Below are positions 43,205-54,299 of a stretch of DNA of 64,000 bases, one piece after another. Every line of letters begins with the position of its first letter. Position 1 is the stretch's first letter. The translations under genes were made by a program, and so were the position numbers. This DNA is from Enterobacter sp. RHBSTW-00994. GTDB lineage: Bacteria > Pseudomonadota > Gammaproteobacteria > Enterobacterales > Enterobacteriaceae. Below the pieces are notes generated by a model. That model was given only the letters and a program-made list of their open reading frames with translations. It did no database searches and had not been told where the DNA came from. Location: contig NZ_CP056199.1 of NCBI RefSeq assembly GCF_013782625.1, positions 1,072,588 to 1,136,587 of the forward strand. Direction: 5' to 3'.

Positions 43205-44881
43205 TTAACCTGTCACCACCTCTGCAACTGGCGGCCTCTCCAGCAACGCCAGCATAGTATTTGCAATTTCACGCTCGCCCATGACCACCTGATTAGCACC
43301 ACGTTCGGTAATGTACTCCACCTCATCGTCATAGTGCGCGCGTGCGATGATTTCGATATGTGGGTATTTTTCTCGAGCCGTGGCGACAATTTCTCCGGCT
43401 TCGTAGCCGTTCGGAATAGTCAGCAGCAGCCAGCGGGCACAGTCCAGGTGAGCCAGATTCATAATTTCTTCGTTTGCAGCATTACCCAGGACTGCACGGA
43501 TCCCGCGCTCACGCAGTTCATCGACACGGGTACGTGAGGTTTCAATCACCACCAGGGGAATGCCCTGCGCCATTAACTTCTCACCAAGCAAGCTGCCCAC
43601 GCGGCCAAAACCGACCAGCAGTGCGTGGTTGCAAATATCCACCGGGATCTGTTTCTCTTCTTCGATGGCTTCTTCCAGCGTCTGCTCTTCCAGCGTTTCG
43701 GTTTTATCGAGGTATTTTTCCAGCAAGGCAAACAGCACCGGGTTCAGCATAATCGAGAGGATCGCCCCTGCCAGCACCAGGTTCTGCCCGGCCTGAGGCA
43801 GCAGGTTCAGGGCCATACCCAGGCCTGCCAGGATAAAGGCGAATTCACCAATCTGTGCCAGACTGGCCGCAATGGTAAGCGCGGTACGCGGCGAGTGCCC
43901 AAACAGACGGACCAGGAAGAAGGCGGCAACCGACTTACCAAAGATGATAATCGCCAGTGTGCCCAGAACAGCCAGCGGCTGCTCAATCAAAATCAACGGG
44001 TCGAACAGCATGCCAACGGAGACAAAGAACAGTACTGCAAATGCATCCCGCAGCGGCAAAGTGTCGTGCGCGGCACGGTGGCTCAGCTCAGACTCGTTAA
44101 GCACCATCCCGGCGAAGAATGCGCCAAGGGCGAAGGAGACGTCGAACAGTTCCACTGCACCAAATGCGATACCCAGCGCCAGCGCCAGGACGGAAAGCGT
44201 AAACAGCTCGCGTGAACCCGTTGCCGCACTGCGGGACATGATCCACGGAACCAGACGGCGTCCTACCAGCATCATGATGGCGATAAAGGCCACCACTTTA
44301 CCGATGGTGATACTCATATCCAGCGCCAGAGAGGCAAAACCAACGTTATCTTTTTCAATCATTCCGGCGACGGCAGGAAGCAGTACCAGCGTCAGCACCA
44401 TCACCAGATCTTCAACAATCAACCAGCCAATCGCGATTTGCCCGCGCTGGCTGTCGATGAGCTGTCTCTCCTCAAGCGCGCGCAGTAGCACCACGGTACT
44501 GGCGGTTGAGAGACAGAGACCAAAGACGATACCGGTCATAATTGACCAGCCAAGCAGTGCGGAAAGCGCCATCCCCAGTAACGTCGCCACCCCTATCTGG
44601 GCGATCGCGCCTGGTATGGCGATAGACTTTACCGCCATCAGATCCTTTAAGGAAAAATGCAGGCCTACGCCAAACATCAGCAGAATCACGCCTAATTCCG
44701 CCAGCTCCGGAGCCAGTTTGGTATCCGCCACAAAACCTGGCGTAAAAGGACCCGCCAGCACACCCGCTAATAAATAGCCCACAAGAGGAGAAATACGCAG
44801 TTTATTGGCAATCATGCCGAGGATAAAAGCGAGCACAAGTCCACCAACAATGGTGGTGATAAGCGGTGTGGCGTGATGCAT
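43205..44881 (-). CDS. ybaL: YbaL, CPA2-family cation/proton antiporter with TrkA-N domain
   Basis: The 558-residue protein has an N-terminal Na+/H+ exchanger domain (about residues 5-385, 12-13 helices), a charged linker (EEQTLEEAIEEEKQ) and a C-terminal TrkA-N/RCK NAD-binding domain (about 415-530; HALLVGFGRVGSLLGEKL). It resembles KefB/KefC and the RosB-type antiporters. The ATG at 44881 gives MHHATPLITTIVGG and the E. coli length. Ion specificity is not established. Confidence 0.93.
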   Translation of the reverse strand: MHHATPLITTIVGGLVLAFILGMIANKLRISPLVGYLLAGVLAGPFTPGFVADTKLAPELAELGVILLMFGVGLHFSLKDLMAVKSIAIPGAIAQIGVATLLGMALSALLGWSIMTGIVFGLCLSTASTVVLLRALEERQLIDSQRGQIAIGWLIVEDLVMVLTLVLLPAVAGMIEKDNVGFASLALDMSITIGKVVAFIAIMMLVGRRLVPWIMSRSAATGSRELFTLSVLALALGIAFGAVELFDVSFALGAFFAGMVLNESELSHRAAHDTLPLRDAFAVLFFVSVGMLFDPLILIEQPLAVLGTLAIIIFGKSVAAFFLVRLFGHSPRTALTIAASLAQIGEFAFILAGLGMALNLLPQAGQNLVLAGAILSIMLNPVLFALLEKYLDKTETLEEQTLEEAIEEEKQIPVDICNHALLVGFGRVGSLLGEKLMAQGIPLVVIETSRTRVDELRERGIRAVLGNAANEEIMNLAHLDCARWLLLTIPNGYEAGEIVATAREKYPHIEIIARAHYDDEVEYITERGANQVVMGEREIANTMLALLERPPVAEVVTG

Positions 44882-45113
44882 TCCGTCTCCTTTCGTGGTG
44901 GGGTGTTCCATTTTTGGCGAAAAACCAAAAAGCCGAGTAATAGTTTATGACAATTTTCACCATTATGTTTATGAATAATTGTTGAAGTTTGAATAAAACA
45001 GCAATATGCGTGAAAAAAAGCAAATTTTGACAAGTTCATAAGAAAGAGTGAGAGCAAACCCTTATGGCATCAGGTGGGAAGGTCGCCAAAGTTTTACTTT
45101 GGCGACCGATAAA

Positions 45114-46334
45114 TCACGCTTTATGACGATTGTCAGGCAGGAATATGGTCAACATACCAAGGAGAGGAAGGAAAGCGCAGATTTTGTAGACCAGGAAGAT
45201 ACTGGTGTGATCCGCAACCATCCCTAACACCGCTGCACCAAGGCCGCCCATGCCGAAGGCAAACCCGAAAAAGAGCCCGGAAACCATACCGATACGCCCA
45301 GGGAGTAGCTCCTGGGCATAGACCAGAATGGCGGAAAAGGCCGATGCAAGGATAAAACCAATGATCACGGTTAAAATGCCCGTCCATTCAAGGCTTGCGT
45401 ACGGCAAAATGAGCGTGAAAGGGGCAACACCGAGGATAGAGCCCCAAATAACATATTTACGCCCTATCTTATCGCCAACAGGCCCACCAATCACAGTACC
45501 TGCGGCGACAGCAAACAAGAAAGCAAACAGATGAATTTGAGCATTTTGTACCGATAATCCGAATTTTTGCATCAGATAAAAGGTGTAATAGCTACTGATG
45601 CTCGCCATATAGAAGTATTTTGAGAAAATCAGTACCAGCAGCACGGATACCGCCAGGATAACCTTATTTCGCGGCAGGGGATTGATAATCTTCGCTTTAG
45701 GTTTGCCCTTATTCACACGATGTTGAGCAGCATACCAGCGGCTGATTTGCGCCAGTACGACAATCGCCAGCAGCGCAGCGAGCACAAACCACGCGACATT
45801 TCCCTTACCATACGGCGCGATGATCACCGCAGCCAGCAACGGGCCGAGCGAGCTACCAAAATTGCCCCCAACCTGGAACAAAGATTGCGCCAGTCCGTGG
45901 CGTCCACCTGACGCCATTCGCGCCACGCGGGAGGATTCCGGGTGGAACACCGAAGAGCCTGTACCGACCAGCGCAGCGGCGACCAGCACGGCCTCAAAGC
46001 TTCCCGCCATTGCCAGCAGTACCAGCCCACTTAAGGTAAAGCACATGCCAATAGGCAGTGACCACGGCATTGGGTATTTGTCTGTCCAGTAGCCGACGAC
46101 CGGTTGCAGCAGCGAAGAGGCCAGCTGGAAGGTCAGGGTGATCATCCCGATTTGCACGAAGGTTAATGAAAATTCGGACTGCAGCAGCGGATAGATAGCC
46201 AGGATTAATGACTGGATCATGTCGTTGAGCAGATGGGAAAGACTGATTGCACCTAACACTTTAAATGAAGTGCGCGGTTTCGGCGGCGACGCCGGAGCGC
46301 CCTGAACGGACTGGGTTGATTCACTGATTGCCAT
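45114..46334 (-). CDS. fsr: Fsr, fosmidomycin-efflux MFS transporter
   Basis: The 406-residue major facilitator protein has 12 membrane segments; the motif A-like loop after helix 2 is GYWTDKYPMPWSLP. It matches E. coli Fsr, which exports fosmidomycin when overproduced; the natural substrate is unknown. I chose the ATG at 46334 (MAISESTQSVQG), which gives the E. coli length. It is divergent from ushA. Confidence 0.93.
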   Translation of the reverse strand: MAISESTQSVQGAPASPPKPRTSFKVLGAISLSHLLNDMIQSLILAIYPLLQSEFSLTFVQIGMITLTFQLASSLLQPVVGYWTDKYPMPWSLPIGMCFTLSGLVLLAMAGSFEAVLVAAALVGTGSSVFHPESSRVARMASGGRHGLAQSLFQVGGNFGSSLGPLLAAVIIAPYGKGNVAWFVLAALLAIVVLAQISRWYAAQHRVNKGKPKAKIINPLPRNKVILAVSVLLVLIFSKYFYMASISSYYTFYLMQKFGLSVQNAQIHLFAFLFAVAAGTVIGGPVGDKIGRKYVIWGSILGVAPFTLILPYASLEWTGILTVIIGFILASAFSAILVYAQELLPGRIGMVSGLFFGFAFGMGGLGAAVLGMVADHTSIFLVYKICAFLPLLGMLTIFLPDNRHKA

Positions 46335-46498
46335 AAATACCACGTCGTTTTGTTATTAGAAATGCAGGGTGTAATTATTATCCAACTAACATACCTGTCC
46401 GTGAGATTTGAAGAAAGTCGCGATTCTGAAAACATATTTGTCTATTCTTGTGAGTCACTGTAATTTTTGCGTTTGTCTATGGGTCAGGGAGAGAAGAG

Positions 46499-48151
46499 AT
46501 GAAGTTAATGAAGCGTGGCGTCGCGCTGGCGCTAATTGCTGCGTGGGGGCTGACAAGCCTGCCTGCACAGGCGTATGAAAAAGATAAAACCTACAAAATC
46601 ACCATTCTGCATACTAACGATCATCATGGTCATTTCTGGCGCAGCGAATACGGTGAATACGGTCTTTCAGCACAAAAAACGCTGGTGGATGGTATTCGCA
46701 AAGAGGTGGCTGCAGAAGGCGGTAGCGTGCTGCTGTTATCCGGTGGGGATATCAATACGGGTGTACCTGAATCAGATTTGCAGGATGCTGAACCCGACTT
46801 TCGTGGCATGAATTTAATTGGCTACGACGCGATGGCCGTCGGTAACCATGAGTTTGATAACCCACTGACCGTTTTGCGTCAGCAGGAAAAATGGGCCAAA
46901 TTCCCGCTATTGTCCGCCAATATTTACCAAAAAAGCACAGGTGAACGTCTGTTTAAACCCTGGGCATTGTTTAAGCGCCAGGATCTGAAAATCGCCGTGA
47001 TCGGTTTAACCACGGACGATACGGCAAAAATTGGTAATCCGGAATATTTTACCGATATCGAATTCCGTAAACCGGCAGATGAAGCGAAGCTGGTGATTCA
47101 GGAACTGAATCAAAACGAAAAACCGGATGTCATTATCGCCGCTACCCATATGGGCCACTACGATAACGGCGAACATGGCTCCAATGCTCCGGGGGATGTG
47201 GAGATGGCTCGCAGCCTGCCTGCTGGCTCTCTGGCAATGATTGTGGGGGGGCACTCACAAGATCCGGTCTGTATGGCATCAGAGAATAAAAAGCAGGTGG
47301 ATTACGTTCCGGGTACGCCGTGTGCGCCAGACCGTCAGAATGGGATCTGGATTGTCCAGGCCCACGAATGGGGTAAATATGTGGGGCGCGCAGACTTTGA
47401 ATTTCGCAACGGCGAGATGAAACTGGTGCATTACCAGCTGATCCCCGTCAACCTGAAGAAGAAAGTGACTTACGCAGATGGAAAAAGTGAGCGCGTACTT
47501 TATACCCCAGAAATTGCGGAAAACCAGCAGATGCTCTCCTTGCTGACGCCATTCCAGAACAAGGGCAAAGCGCAACTGGATGTGAAAATCGGCACACTGA
47601 ATGGCCGCCTTGAAGGCGATCGCAGTAAAGTTCGTTTTGTGCAGACCAATATGGGTCACCTGGTGTTGGCGGCACAAATGGCGCGAACCAGTGCGGACTT
47701 TGCGGTGATGAGCGGTGGGGGCATTCGTGACTCGATTGAAGGCGGGAATATCACCTATAAAGATGTGCTGAAGGTACAGCCGTTTGGCAACGTGGTGGTC
47801 TATGTCGATATGAACGGGAAAGACGTTACCGACTATCTGACCGCTGTGGCACAAATGAAGCCGGACTCCGGGGCCTATCCGCAGTTCGCGAACGTCAGTT
47901 TTACGGCGAAGGACGGCAAGCTCAACGACCTGAAAATTAAAGGTGAGCCGGTGGATCCTGCTAAAACCTACCGTATGGCGACGCTGAGCTTTAACGCCAC
48001 GGGCGGTGATGGATATCCGCACATCGACACCAAACCGGGGTATGTGAATACCGGATTTATTGATGCGGAGGTGCTGAAGCAGTTTATTCAGCAGAATTCG
48101 CCGATTGACGTGAATGCTTATGAGCCGAAAGGTGAGGTGAGCTGGCAATAA
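46499..48151 (+). CDS. ushA: UshA, periplasmic UDP-sugar hydrolase/5'-nucleotidase
   Basis: The 550-residue enzyme hydrolyses external nucleotides and UDP-sugars. A signal peptide of about 25 residues (ending PAQA before YEKDKTYK) directs it to the periplasm. The two-metal metallophosphatase domain shows HTNDHHGHF, GGDINTG, GNHEFDNPL and GGHSQDP; the C-terminal domain (about 360-550) binds the nucleotide, with FNATGGDGYP. GGGAGAGAAG precedes the ATG. Confidence 0.95.
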   Translation: MKLMKRGVALALIAAWGLTSLPAQAYEKDKTYKITILHTNDHHGHFWRSEYGEYGLSAQKTLVDGIRKEVAAEGGSVLLLSGGDINTGVPESDLQDAEPDFRGMNLIGYDAMAVGNHEFDNPLTVLRQQEKWAKFPLLSANIYQKSTGERLFKPWALFKRQDLKIAVIGLTTDDTAKIGNPEYFTDIEFRKPADEAKLVIQELNQNEKPDVIIAATHMGHYDNGEHGSNAPGDVEMARSLPAGSLAMIVGGHSQDPVCMASENKKQVDYVPGTPCAPDRQNGIWIVQAHEWGKYVGRADFEFRNGEMKLVHYQLIPVNLKKKVTYADGKSERVLYTPEIAENQQMLSLLTPFQNKGKAQLDVKIGTLNGRLEGDRSKVRFVQTNMGHLVLAAQMARTSADFAVMSGGGIRDSIEGGNITYKDVLKVQPFGNVVVYVDMNGKDVTDYLTAVAQMKPDSGAYPQFANVSFTAKDGKLNDLKIKGEPVDPAKTYRMATLSFNATGGDGYPHIDTKPGYVNTGFIDAEVLKQFIQQNSPIDVNAYEPKGEVSWQ

Positions 48152-48166
48152 CCACGCTATTTTGTT

Positions 48167-48223
48167 CGCGGACAGTGCCCGGAATTTTCACGTACTCTGT
48201 GTACGCTCCGGTTCCTGTCCGCG
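48167..48223. repeat. 57-bp imperfect palindrome between ushA and ybaK
   Basis: CGCGGACAG and CTGTCCGCG form the outer 9-bp arms. Inside, CCGGA pairs with TCCGG and CGTAC with GTACG around TCTGT. It fills half of the convergent gap and could act as a terminator or be a dispersed repeat element. Confidence 0.6.
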
Positions 48224-48264
48224 TCCAGACTGTCTTCACTAATAACGCGCTCTCCGGGAAATAA

Positions 48265-48768
<504 letters not shown>

Positions 48769-48865
48769 TTAATGTGCAGAGCATACGCCTGACGTTTGTC
48801 TAAAAAATAGCACCATCTTGCGCAATAGTATTGGCAGTGATGGTCACTTTGAGCGACAATCGGCT

Positions 48866-48945
48866 CAACCGAAGGTCTCCTTCGGCATAATAATAACGAT
48901 GAAATTCCTCTTTGACGGGCCAATAGAAATATTGGCCATTTTTTT
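48866..48945 (+). ncRNA. chiX: ChiX (MicM/SroB) Hfq-dependent small RNA
   Basis: In the ybaK-ybaP gap, as in E. coli. A 5' hairpin (CCGAAGG with CCTTCGG) is followed by the A/T-rich Hfq site ATAATAATAACGATG, the conserved pairing region TGAAATTCCTCTTTGACGGG and a terminator (GGCCAATA with TATTGGCC plus seven T). ChiX represses the chitoporin gene chiP. The linker is two bases shorter than in E. coli and the 5' end is estimated by alignment. Its T tract overlaps the ybaP stop codon. Confidence 0.9.
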
Positions 48946-49738
48946 ACATCAACAGTGACGGCAAATTCCCTTCTCCGTACAAATGCAGTGCGCCAACCGC
49001 AACAACATAATTCCCCGCAGGCAGGGCATGAAGCGTGTGTCGCCAGGCCAGGTTGCGTTCGTTCATCAGGACATCATACAACGACTGGCTGAAGGTTGCG
49101 GGTAATTCTGGCTTACCGTTTGTTGGGGGCGTATCAAGCCACCAACTCACCATGACCTGCAATAAACGTGCGTTAGTGTGCCAGTGGGTCAGGGTGTCAT
49201 CCAGCAGCAGCAGGCCGTCTTCCGGCAACTGACGCAATAGCGCGACCTGGCTCTGCGCCCCTTCCAGTTCAATGATTGGCAGGTTGCGCGCCCGGGCGGC
49301 ATTCAGCAACTGATAATCAACCCCGTATTCGCCCCGCAACCCCAGCCGTTGCGCTTGTGTCGCCTGAAGCACCATAGCGATTTGCCACAAAGGCTGTGTT
49401 TCCAGCATGGAGATCGATAGTCCCAGTTCATCAGCGACGCGTTCCAGTTCAACACGCTGTGTATCGTTCAGGCGCTCACTCAGCGGTGGGGGAAGATCCA
49501 GGTCCGCAAACGGTGATTCACTGCCGGAGATATCGGCTTCGACAACCAGGGCGTCGGCTTTGCGCAACAATTTGAGCAAGGGAGGCGGCAGCGGCGACAT
49601 ATCACGAGTCCCCATATGAATGCTGCCCACCAGATGCAGATGTTGCCCGCCAGGCAGGTTAATATCCATTCCAGGCCAGGCGTAACGACGCGGGAATCGT
49701 GCGCGAAACGATGCTTTTATACGTTGAAACAGACTCAT
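48944..49738 (-). CDS. ybaP: YbaP, TraB-family protein
   Basis: The 264-residue protein has the TraB/GumN fold: HLVGSIHMGTRDM near residue 35, ADALVVEADIS, and the C-terminal NYVVAVGALHLYGEGNLPSLL, with conserved GX2H and Glu residues suggesting a metallohydrolase. The function is unknown. The ATG at 49738 (MSLFQRIKASFRARF) gives the E. coli length. It follows copA by 50 bp on the same strand, and its stop overlaps the chiX terminator. Confidence 0.9.
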   Translation of the reverse strand: MSLFQRIKASFRARFPRRYAWPGMDINLPGGQHLHLVGSIHMGTRDMSPLPPPLLKLLRKADALVVEADISGSESPFADLDLPPPLSERLNDTQRVELERVADELGLSISMLETQPLWQIAMVLQATQAQRLGLRGEYGVDYQLLNAARARNLPIIELEGAQSQVALLRQLPEDGLLLLDDTLTHWHTNARLLQVMVSWWLDTPPTNGKPELPATFSQSLYDVLMNERNLAWRHTLHALPAGNYVVAVGALHLYGEGNLPSLLM

Positions 49739-49788
49739 ACGCGCTCCATGAATGGAAAAATTCATGCTAGCGCGTAGGAGAAGAAGGT

Positions 49789-52287
49789 TCAATCTTTCGG
49801 TTTAAACCGCAGTAAACGGTTTGCGTTACTGACCACGGTGATAGAGGAGAGCGCCATTGCCGCGCCAGCGACGACCGGATTGAGCAATGTCCCGGTCAGA
49901 GGCCACAGGATCCCTGCGGCAATCGGGATGCCAAGCGAGTTATAGACAAAGGCGCCCAACAAGTTTTGCTTCATGTTACGTAACGTTGCTTTGGAAATAG
50001 CCAGTGCATCTGCAACCCCCATCAGGCTGTGACGCATCAGAGTAATGGCAGCCGTTTCAATGGCCACATCGCTGCCACCGCCCATGGCGATGCCGACGTC
50101 AGCCTGTGCCAGCGCTGGAGCGTCATTGATGCCATCACCGACCATCGCCACCTGGTGACCCTGGCGTTGCAATGACTTAATGGCGTCGGCTTTACCATCG
50201 GGCAACACGCCTGCAATCACCTCATCAATGCCCGCTTCTTTGGCAATGGCATTGGCCGTGGTTGGATTATCACCCGTCAGCATCACCAGACGGTAGCCTG
50301 CGCGGTGCAAACGCTTCAGAGCTTTCACGCTGTCCTGGCGTAACGGATCGCGAATGGCGAACAGGGCTGCCGCCTTACCATTAACCGCCAGCAAAACGGG
50401 AGTCGCACCCTGCGCAGCCTGATTTTTGAGGACATCGTCCAGGGCCGCGGTATCAATGCCATTTTCATTCAGCAACGCCTGATTACCCAGCAGCAGTGTG
50501 TATCCTTCGGCTTCCCCACTAACGCCCAATCCGCGCAGGGTACGGAAGTTGCTTACCTGTGGAAGGTTAGACTCGTTCGCTTTATCGAGAATGGCGCGAG
50601 CCAGTGGATGGCTGGAACCTTGCTCCAGAGCAGCCGCAAGACGCAATGCCTCTGCTTCAGAAAGATCAATCGTGTTGACGGCCACAACCTGCGGTTTGCC
50701 TTCTGTCAGTGTGCCGGTTTTATCAAAAACGACGGTATCAAGCGTACTGGCGCGTTGCAGGGCGTCCGCATCACGAACCAGAACGCCAAACTCGGCGGCA
50801 CGCCCGACGCCGGAGATAATCGACATTGGCGTGGCCAGCCCTAACGCGCAAGGGCAGGCGATAATCAGTACCGTGGTTGCAATTACCAGCGTGTAGACAA
50901 TCTGCGGCGCAGGGCCGAAGACATACCAGATGGCCGCACTCAGCAGCGCAATGCCCACCACGACAGGGACAAAAATAGCGGAAATCTTATCGGCAAGCTG
51001 GCCGATCTCCGGCTTACTGCTTTGTGCCTGACGAACCATACGAATAATGCGCGACAGCGTGGTGTAGCTGCCCACGGCACTGGCGCGAAACAGCACGCTG
51101 CCGTCCTGCATAACCGTACCGGCGTGGACCGCATCCCCTTGTGTTTTTTGCTGTGGGATGGGCTCCCCGGTCAGCATGGCTTCATCAAGCCAGGCTTCGC
51201 CCTGGGTGATTTCACCGTCGACGGGGACGCGATCTCCCGTGGTCAGACGCAGCGTCATGCCGGGCTGAACCTCTGCCAGCGGCACGGTTTTCTCACCGTC
51301 TTCAGTTACGACACGGGCAGACGGTGGGGTTAAGTCGAGCAGGCGTTCCAGCGCTTTTGATGAGCGCTGGCGTGCGCGGGCTTCAAGCATATGGCCCAGG
51401 TTAATCAGGCCGATGATCATCGCGCTGGCTTCATAATAAAGGTGACGCGCTTCCATCGGGAACCACTGCGGCCAGACGTTAACGCTCATCGAGTATAACC
51501 ATGCAGCACCCGTTCCCAGTGCGACCAGTGTATCCATGGTGGCGGTGCGATTTTTCAGGCTCTTCCAGGCACTGGCATAGAAATGACCGCCGGCGAAAAC
51601 CATCACGCCAAGAGTCATCAAACCAATCACCAGCCACAGCGTGCGGTTGTGCTCGGTGACCATCATGTTGTCACCCATCATCCCCCACACCATCACCGGA
51701 ATACCGACCAGCAGTGCGACAATTGCCTGCCAGCGGAAGCGTTTCATGGTGGCGACGGCTGTTTCCTGCTGACGTTCGCGGCGTTTGAGGTCATCTTCGA
51801 TAGCCTCTGCGCCATAGCCTGCTTTTTCGACCGCCTGAACTAAATCTGCTGCAGAGGCACTGCCCATCACAAGCGCAGTACGCTCCGCAAGATTGACCCG
51901 TGCCTGTGCGACGCCGGGTACGGCCTGCAATGCATTCTGTACCCTGGAGACACAGCTGGCGCAGCTCATGCCGTTGATCAACAACTGTTGGCTGTCATCA
52001 ATATCATCAGCTACCGGAAGCTCAGAAGGGGCCGCTGTCAGTGCTTCCGACGGGAGTGATGACTCTGCCAGCGGTTTAGCCTTTGGGTGGCTCAGCTCCG
52101 CTCCATAACCGGCTTGCTTGATGGTGTCGATAAGTGCATCGGCACTGGCGCTACCGGTAATTGCAGCGTGATCGATAGTGACATCTGCGCTCTCCACATC
52201 AGGGCGCTGTTCCAGGCTTTCTTTGACACGTTTGACACAGTGGCCGCAGGAGAGGCCATCCAGTGTCAGATCAATAGTGTGAGACAT
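49789..52287 (-). CDS. copA: CopA, Cu(I)-exporting P1B-type ATPase
   Basis: The 832-residue inner-membrane pump exports cuprous ion to the periplasm. Two N-terminal metal-binding domains carry GLSCGHC (Cys14, Cys17) and GMSCASC (near residue 110). Eight membrane helices include the transport site CPC ([12 protein letters not shown]). Catalytic motifs are TGEP, DKTGTLT (phosphorylated Asp near residue 521), SSHPLARAI and [16 protein letters not shown]. The promoter upstream has the 19-bp spacer read by CueR, which is divergent. An internal frameshift producing a short chaperone is known in E. coli; I did not verify one here. Confidence 0.96.
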   Translation of the reverse strand: MSHTIDLTLDGLSCGHCVKRVKESLEQRPDVESADVTIDHAAITGSASADALIDTIKQAGYGAELSHPKAKPLAESSLPSEALTAAPSELPVADDIDDSQQLLINGMSCASCVSRVQNALQAVPGVAQARVNLAERTALVMGSASAADLVQAVEKAGYGAEAIEDDLKRRERQQETAVATMKRFRWQAIVALLVGIPVMVWGMMGDNMMVTEHNRTLWLVIGLMTLGVMVFAGGHFYASAWKSLKNRTATMDTLVALGTGAAWLYSMSVNVWPQWFPMEARHLYYEASAMIIGLINLGHMLEARARQRSSKALERLLDLTPPSARVVTEDGEKTVPLAEVQPGMTLRLTTGDRVPVDGEITQGEAWLDEAMLTGEPIPQQKTQGDAVHAGTVMQDGSVLFRASAVGSYTTLSRIIRMVRQAQSSKPEIGQLADKISAIFVPVVVGIALLSAAIWYVFGPAPQIVYTLVIATTVLIIACPCALGLATPMSIISGVGRAAEFGVLVRDADALQRASTLDTVVFDKTGTLTEGKPQVVAVNTIDLSEAEALRLAAALEQGSSHPLARAILDKANESNLPQVSNFRTLRGLGVSGEAEGYTLLLGNQALLNENGIDTAALDDVLKNQAAQGATPVLLAVNGKAAALFAIRDPLRQDSVKALKRLHRAGYRLVMLTGDNPTTANAIAKEAGIDEVIAGVLPDGKADAIKSLQRQGHQVAMVGDGINDAPALAQADVGIAMGGGSDVAIETAAITLMRHSLMGVADALAISKATLRNMKQNLLGAFVYNSLGIPIAAGILWPLTGTLLNPVVAGAAMALSSITVVSNANRLLRFKPKD

Positions 52288-52355
52288 AACAAAACTCCCG
52301 TATAATGCGTTGGTCAGTTATTGACCGACATAATGTTTTTACCTGACAGTTATGA

Positions 52356-52386
52356 AGGTTAAACCTTCCATCAAGGGGAAGGTCAA
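52356..52386 (-). promoter_or_regulatory. CueR-controlled copA promoter
   Basis: On the minus strand, TTGACC and TAACCT are separated by 19 bp, the overlong spacer of MerR-family promoters. The spacer contains the CueR dyad ACCTTCC with GGAAGGT (52363-52383). The arrangement is the same as in E. coli copA. Confidence 0.92.
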
Positions 52387-52395
52387 GGGGGAAAT

Positions 52396-52806
52396 GTGAA
52401 TATCAGCGACGTTGCGAAAAAAACAGGGTTAACCAGCAAAGCGATTCGCTTTTATGAAGAAAAAGGGTTGGTGACGCCGCCACTGCGTAGCGAAAATGGC
52501 TACCGTAGCTATACGCAACTGCATCTTGATGAACTGACGTTACTCCGTCAGGCAAGGCAGGTGGGGTTCAATCTTGAAGAATGCGGTGAGCTGGTTCATC
52601 TGTTCAACGATCCAAAACGCCATAGCGCTGACGTGAAAAAACGCACGCTGGAGAAGGTGGCAGAGATCGAACGCCATATCACAGAGTTGCAGGCTATGCG
52701 TGAACAACTGCTGGGGCTGGCAGATTCATGCCCTGGAGATGACAGCGCCGATTGCCCGATAATCGACAATCTTTCCGGCTGCTGCCATCGTAAGGCAAAT
52801 GCTTAG
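52396..52806 (+). CDS. cueR: CueR, Cu(I)-responsive MerR-family activator
   Basis: The 136-residue regulator has an N-terminal winged helix ([29 protein letters not shown]), a long dimerisation helix and the Cu(I) loop [11 protein letters not shown] with Cys112 and Cys120, then a Cys-containing tail ([10 protein letters not shown]). The start is GTG at 52396 with GGGGGA upstream; the ATG overlapping it is out of frame. It is divergent from copA, and its stop overlaps ybbJ by four bases. Confidence 0.95.
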   Translation: MNISDVAKKTGLTSKAIRFYEEKGLVTPPLRSENGYRSYTQLHLDELTLLRQARQVGFNLEECGELVHLFNDPKRHSADVKKRTLEKVAEIERHITELQAMREQLLGLADSCPGDDSADCPIIDNLSGCCHRKANA

Positions 52807-53255
52807 CAGGCTTTGACCCGCAGCGTAATGCCTTCTACGGCAATGACCTCGACGTGTGTGCCTGCGCTGAGGTCATCATCGGCCACCACTGGCCATGAAC
52901 TATCACCTACGCGCATATGCCCACGCCCGTTAACCAGTGCTGTGTCCAGCGTAAAACGTTTGCCGATGATCTGCTGTCCACGCTGGTTGAGTCTGGCGTC
53001 TGCGGGTTTTTGCTCTTTCACCTGCCGATTCAGCCAGCGCCACCATAACCAGGCCGCTGCCAGGGTGAGTACGGCGAACAATGCGCCTTGCCATTCCCAG
53101 CCAAACGGCAACAGCCAGACTAAAAGCCCGGTGATCACCGCAGCCACACCGCTCCAGAGCAGGTAACCATTCCCCCCCAACATTTCAGCTGCCAGCAGAA
53201 GCCCCCCGAGGCTCAGCCAGAATGCATGCGGATGTGCGACAATCAGCTCGATCAT
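52803..53255 (-). CDS. ybbJ: YbbJ, NfeD-like inner membrane protein
   Basis: The 150-residue protein has three membrane segments ([56 protein letters not shown]) and a C-terminal OB-fold NfeD domain (about 90-150; [32 protein letters not shown]). NfeD proteins pair with SPFH proteins; qmcA overlaps it by four bases upstream, supporting a joint membrane-microdomain role. Confidence 0.93.
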   Translation of the reverse strand: MIELIVAHPHAFWLSLGGLLLAAEMLGGNGYLLWSGVAAVITGLLVWLLPFGWEWQGALFAVLTLAAAWLWWRWLNRQVKEQKPADARLNQRGQQIIGKRFTLDTALVNGRGHMRVGDSSWPVVADDDLSAGTHVEVIAVEGITLRVKAC

Positions 53256-54166
53256 TTTTTACGCTCGTTTCCACTGTCTTTGATCAGTTCAGCGATCCCG
53301 GCAATAGACCCCATCAGGCTGCTGGCATCCAGCGGCATCATCACCACTTTGCTGTTATTCGCAGAGCCAATCTCTTTCAGGGCATCAGTATATTTTTGCG
53401 CGACAAAGTAGTTAACCGCCTGGATATCGCCCGCAGCAATAGCCTCGGAAACCATTTGGGTAGCACGCGCTTCGGCTTCAGCAGAACGTTCACGCGCTTC
53501 AGCCTGTAAGAATGCCGACTGACGATCGCCTTCAGCTTTCAGTATCTGCGACTGTTTTTCCCCTTCAGCTTTCAGGATCTCAGCCTGGCGCACTCCTTCG
53601 GCTTCAAGGATATAGGCGCGTTTGGTTCGTTCGGCTTTCATCTGCGCGTTCATGGAGGCGATAAGTTCTGCGGGTGGACGCACATCGCGGATCTCAATAC
53701 GGGTGACTTTAATACCCCACGGATTGGTCGCTTCGTCGACAATATGCAGCAGGCGGGTGTTGATGCTGTCGCGTTGAGAGAGCATTTCGTCCAGCTCCAT
53801 AGAACCGAGAACGGTACGGATATTCGTCATTGTCAGGTTGACGATAGCCAGTTCCAGATTGCTCACTTCATACGCCGCTTTAGGGGCGTCGATGACCTGG
53901 ATAAAGCAGACAGCATCAATGGTAACGTTGGCGTTATCCTTGGAGATGATTTCCTGGGATGGAATATCCAGCACCTGTTCCATCATATTGATCTTTCGGC
54001 CTATTCTGTCCATGAAGGGGACAATAATACTTAAGCCCGGCTGCAAGGTATTGGTGTAACGGCCAAAGCGTTCAACGGTCCATTGATAACCTTGAGGGAC
54101 GATTTTGACACCTGCACCAACAATCACCAGCGCAACGAAAATAAGGACGGGAATAACAATGAGCAT
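53252..54166 (-). CDS. qmcA: QmcA, SPFH/stomatin-family membrane protein
   Basis: The 304-residue protein has one N-terminal membrane anchor ([19 protein letters not shown]), an SPFH domain (about residues 25-190; [38 protein letters not shown]), and a heptad-rich coil with three imperfect repeats of A(E)[11 protein letters not shown] (about 195-245). Its overproduction suppresses htpX/ftsH defects in E. coli. ybbJ overlaps its stop by four bases. Confidence 0.94.
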   Translation of the reverse strand: MLIVIPVLIFVALVIVGAGVKIVPQGYQWTVERFGRYTNTLQPGLSIIVPFMDRIGRKINMMEQVLDIPSQEIISKDNANVTIDAVCFIQVIDAPKAAYEVSNLELAIVNLTMTNIRTVLGSMELDEMLSQRDSINTRLLHIVDEATNPWGIKVTRIEIRDVRPPAELIASMNAQMKAERTKRAYILEAEGVRQAEILKAEGEKQSQILKAEGDRQSAFLQAEARERSAEAEARATQMVSEAIAAGDIQAVNYFVAQKYTDALKEIGSANNSKVVMMPLDASSLMGSIAGIAELIKDSGNERKK

Positions 54167-54299
54167 AAAAACCTCCTGTTTTGCATGCCGTGAGAAGATA
54201 AATATTGTGTGTGTTGTATGTCAGTATATCGGCTAATGGCTGGAAATTCGCCCCTGTAAAGAGGGGGGCGATAGGCCATGTTGTCCTTATTCTGATGAT

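Noticed and set aside
47279-48148. 289-codon open frame antisense to ushA
   Set aside because: Fully inside ushA on the other strand with no independent signals.
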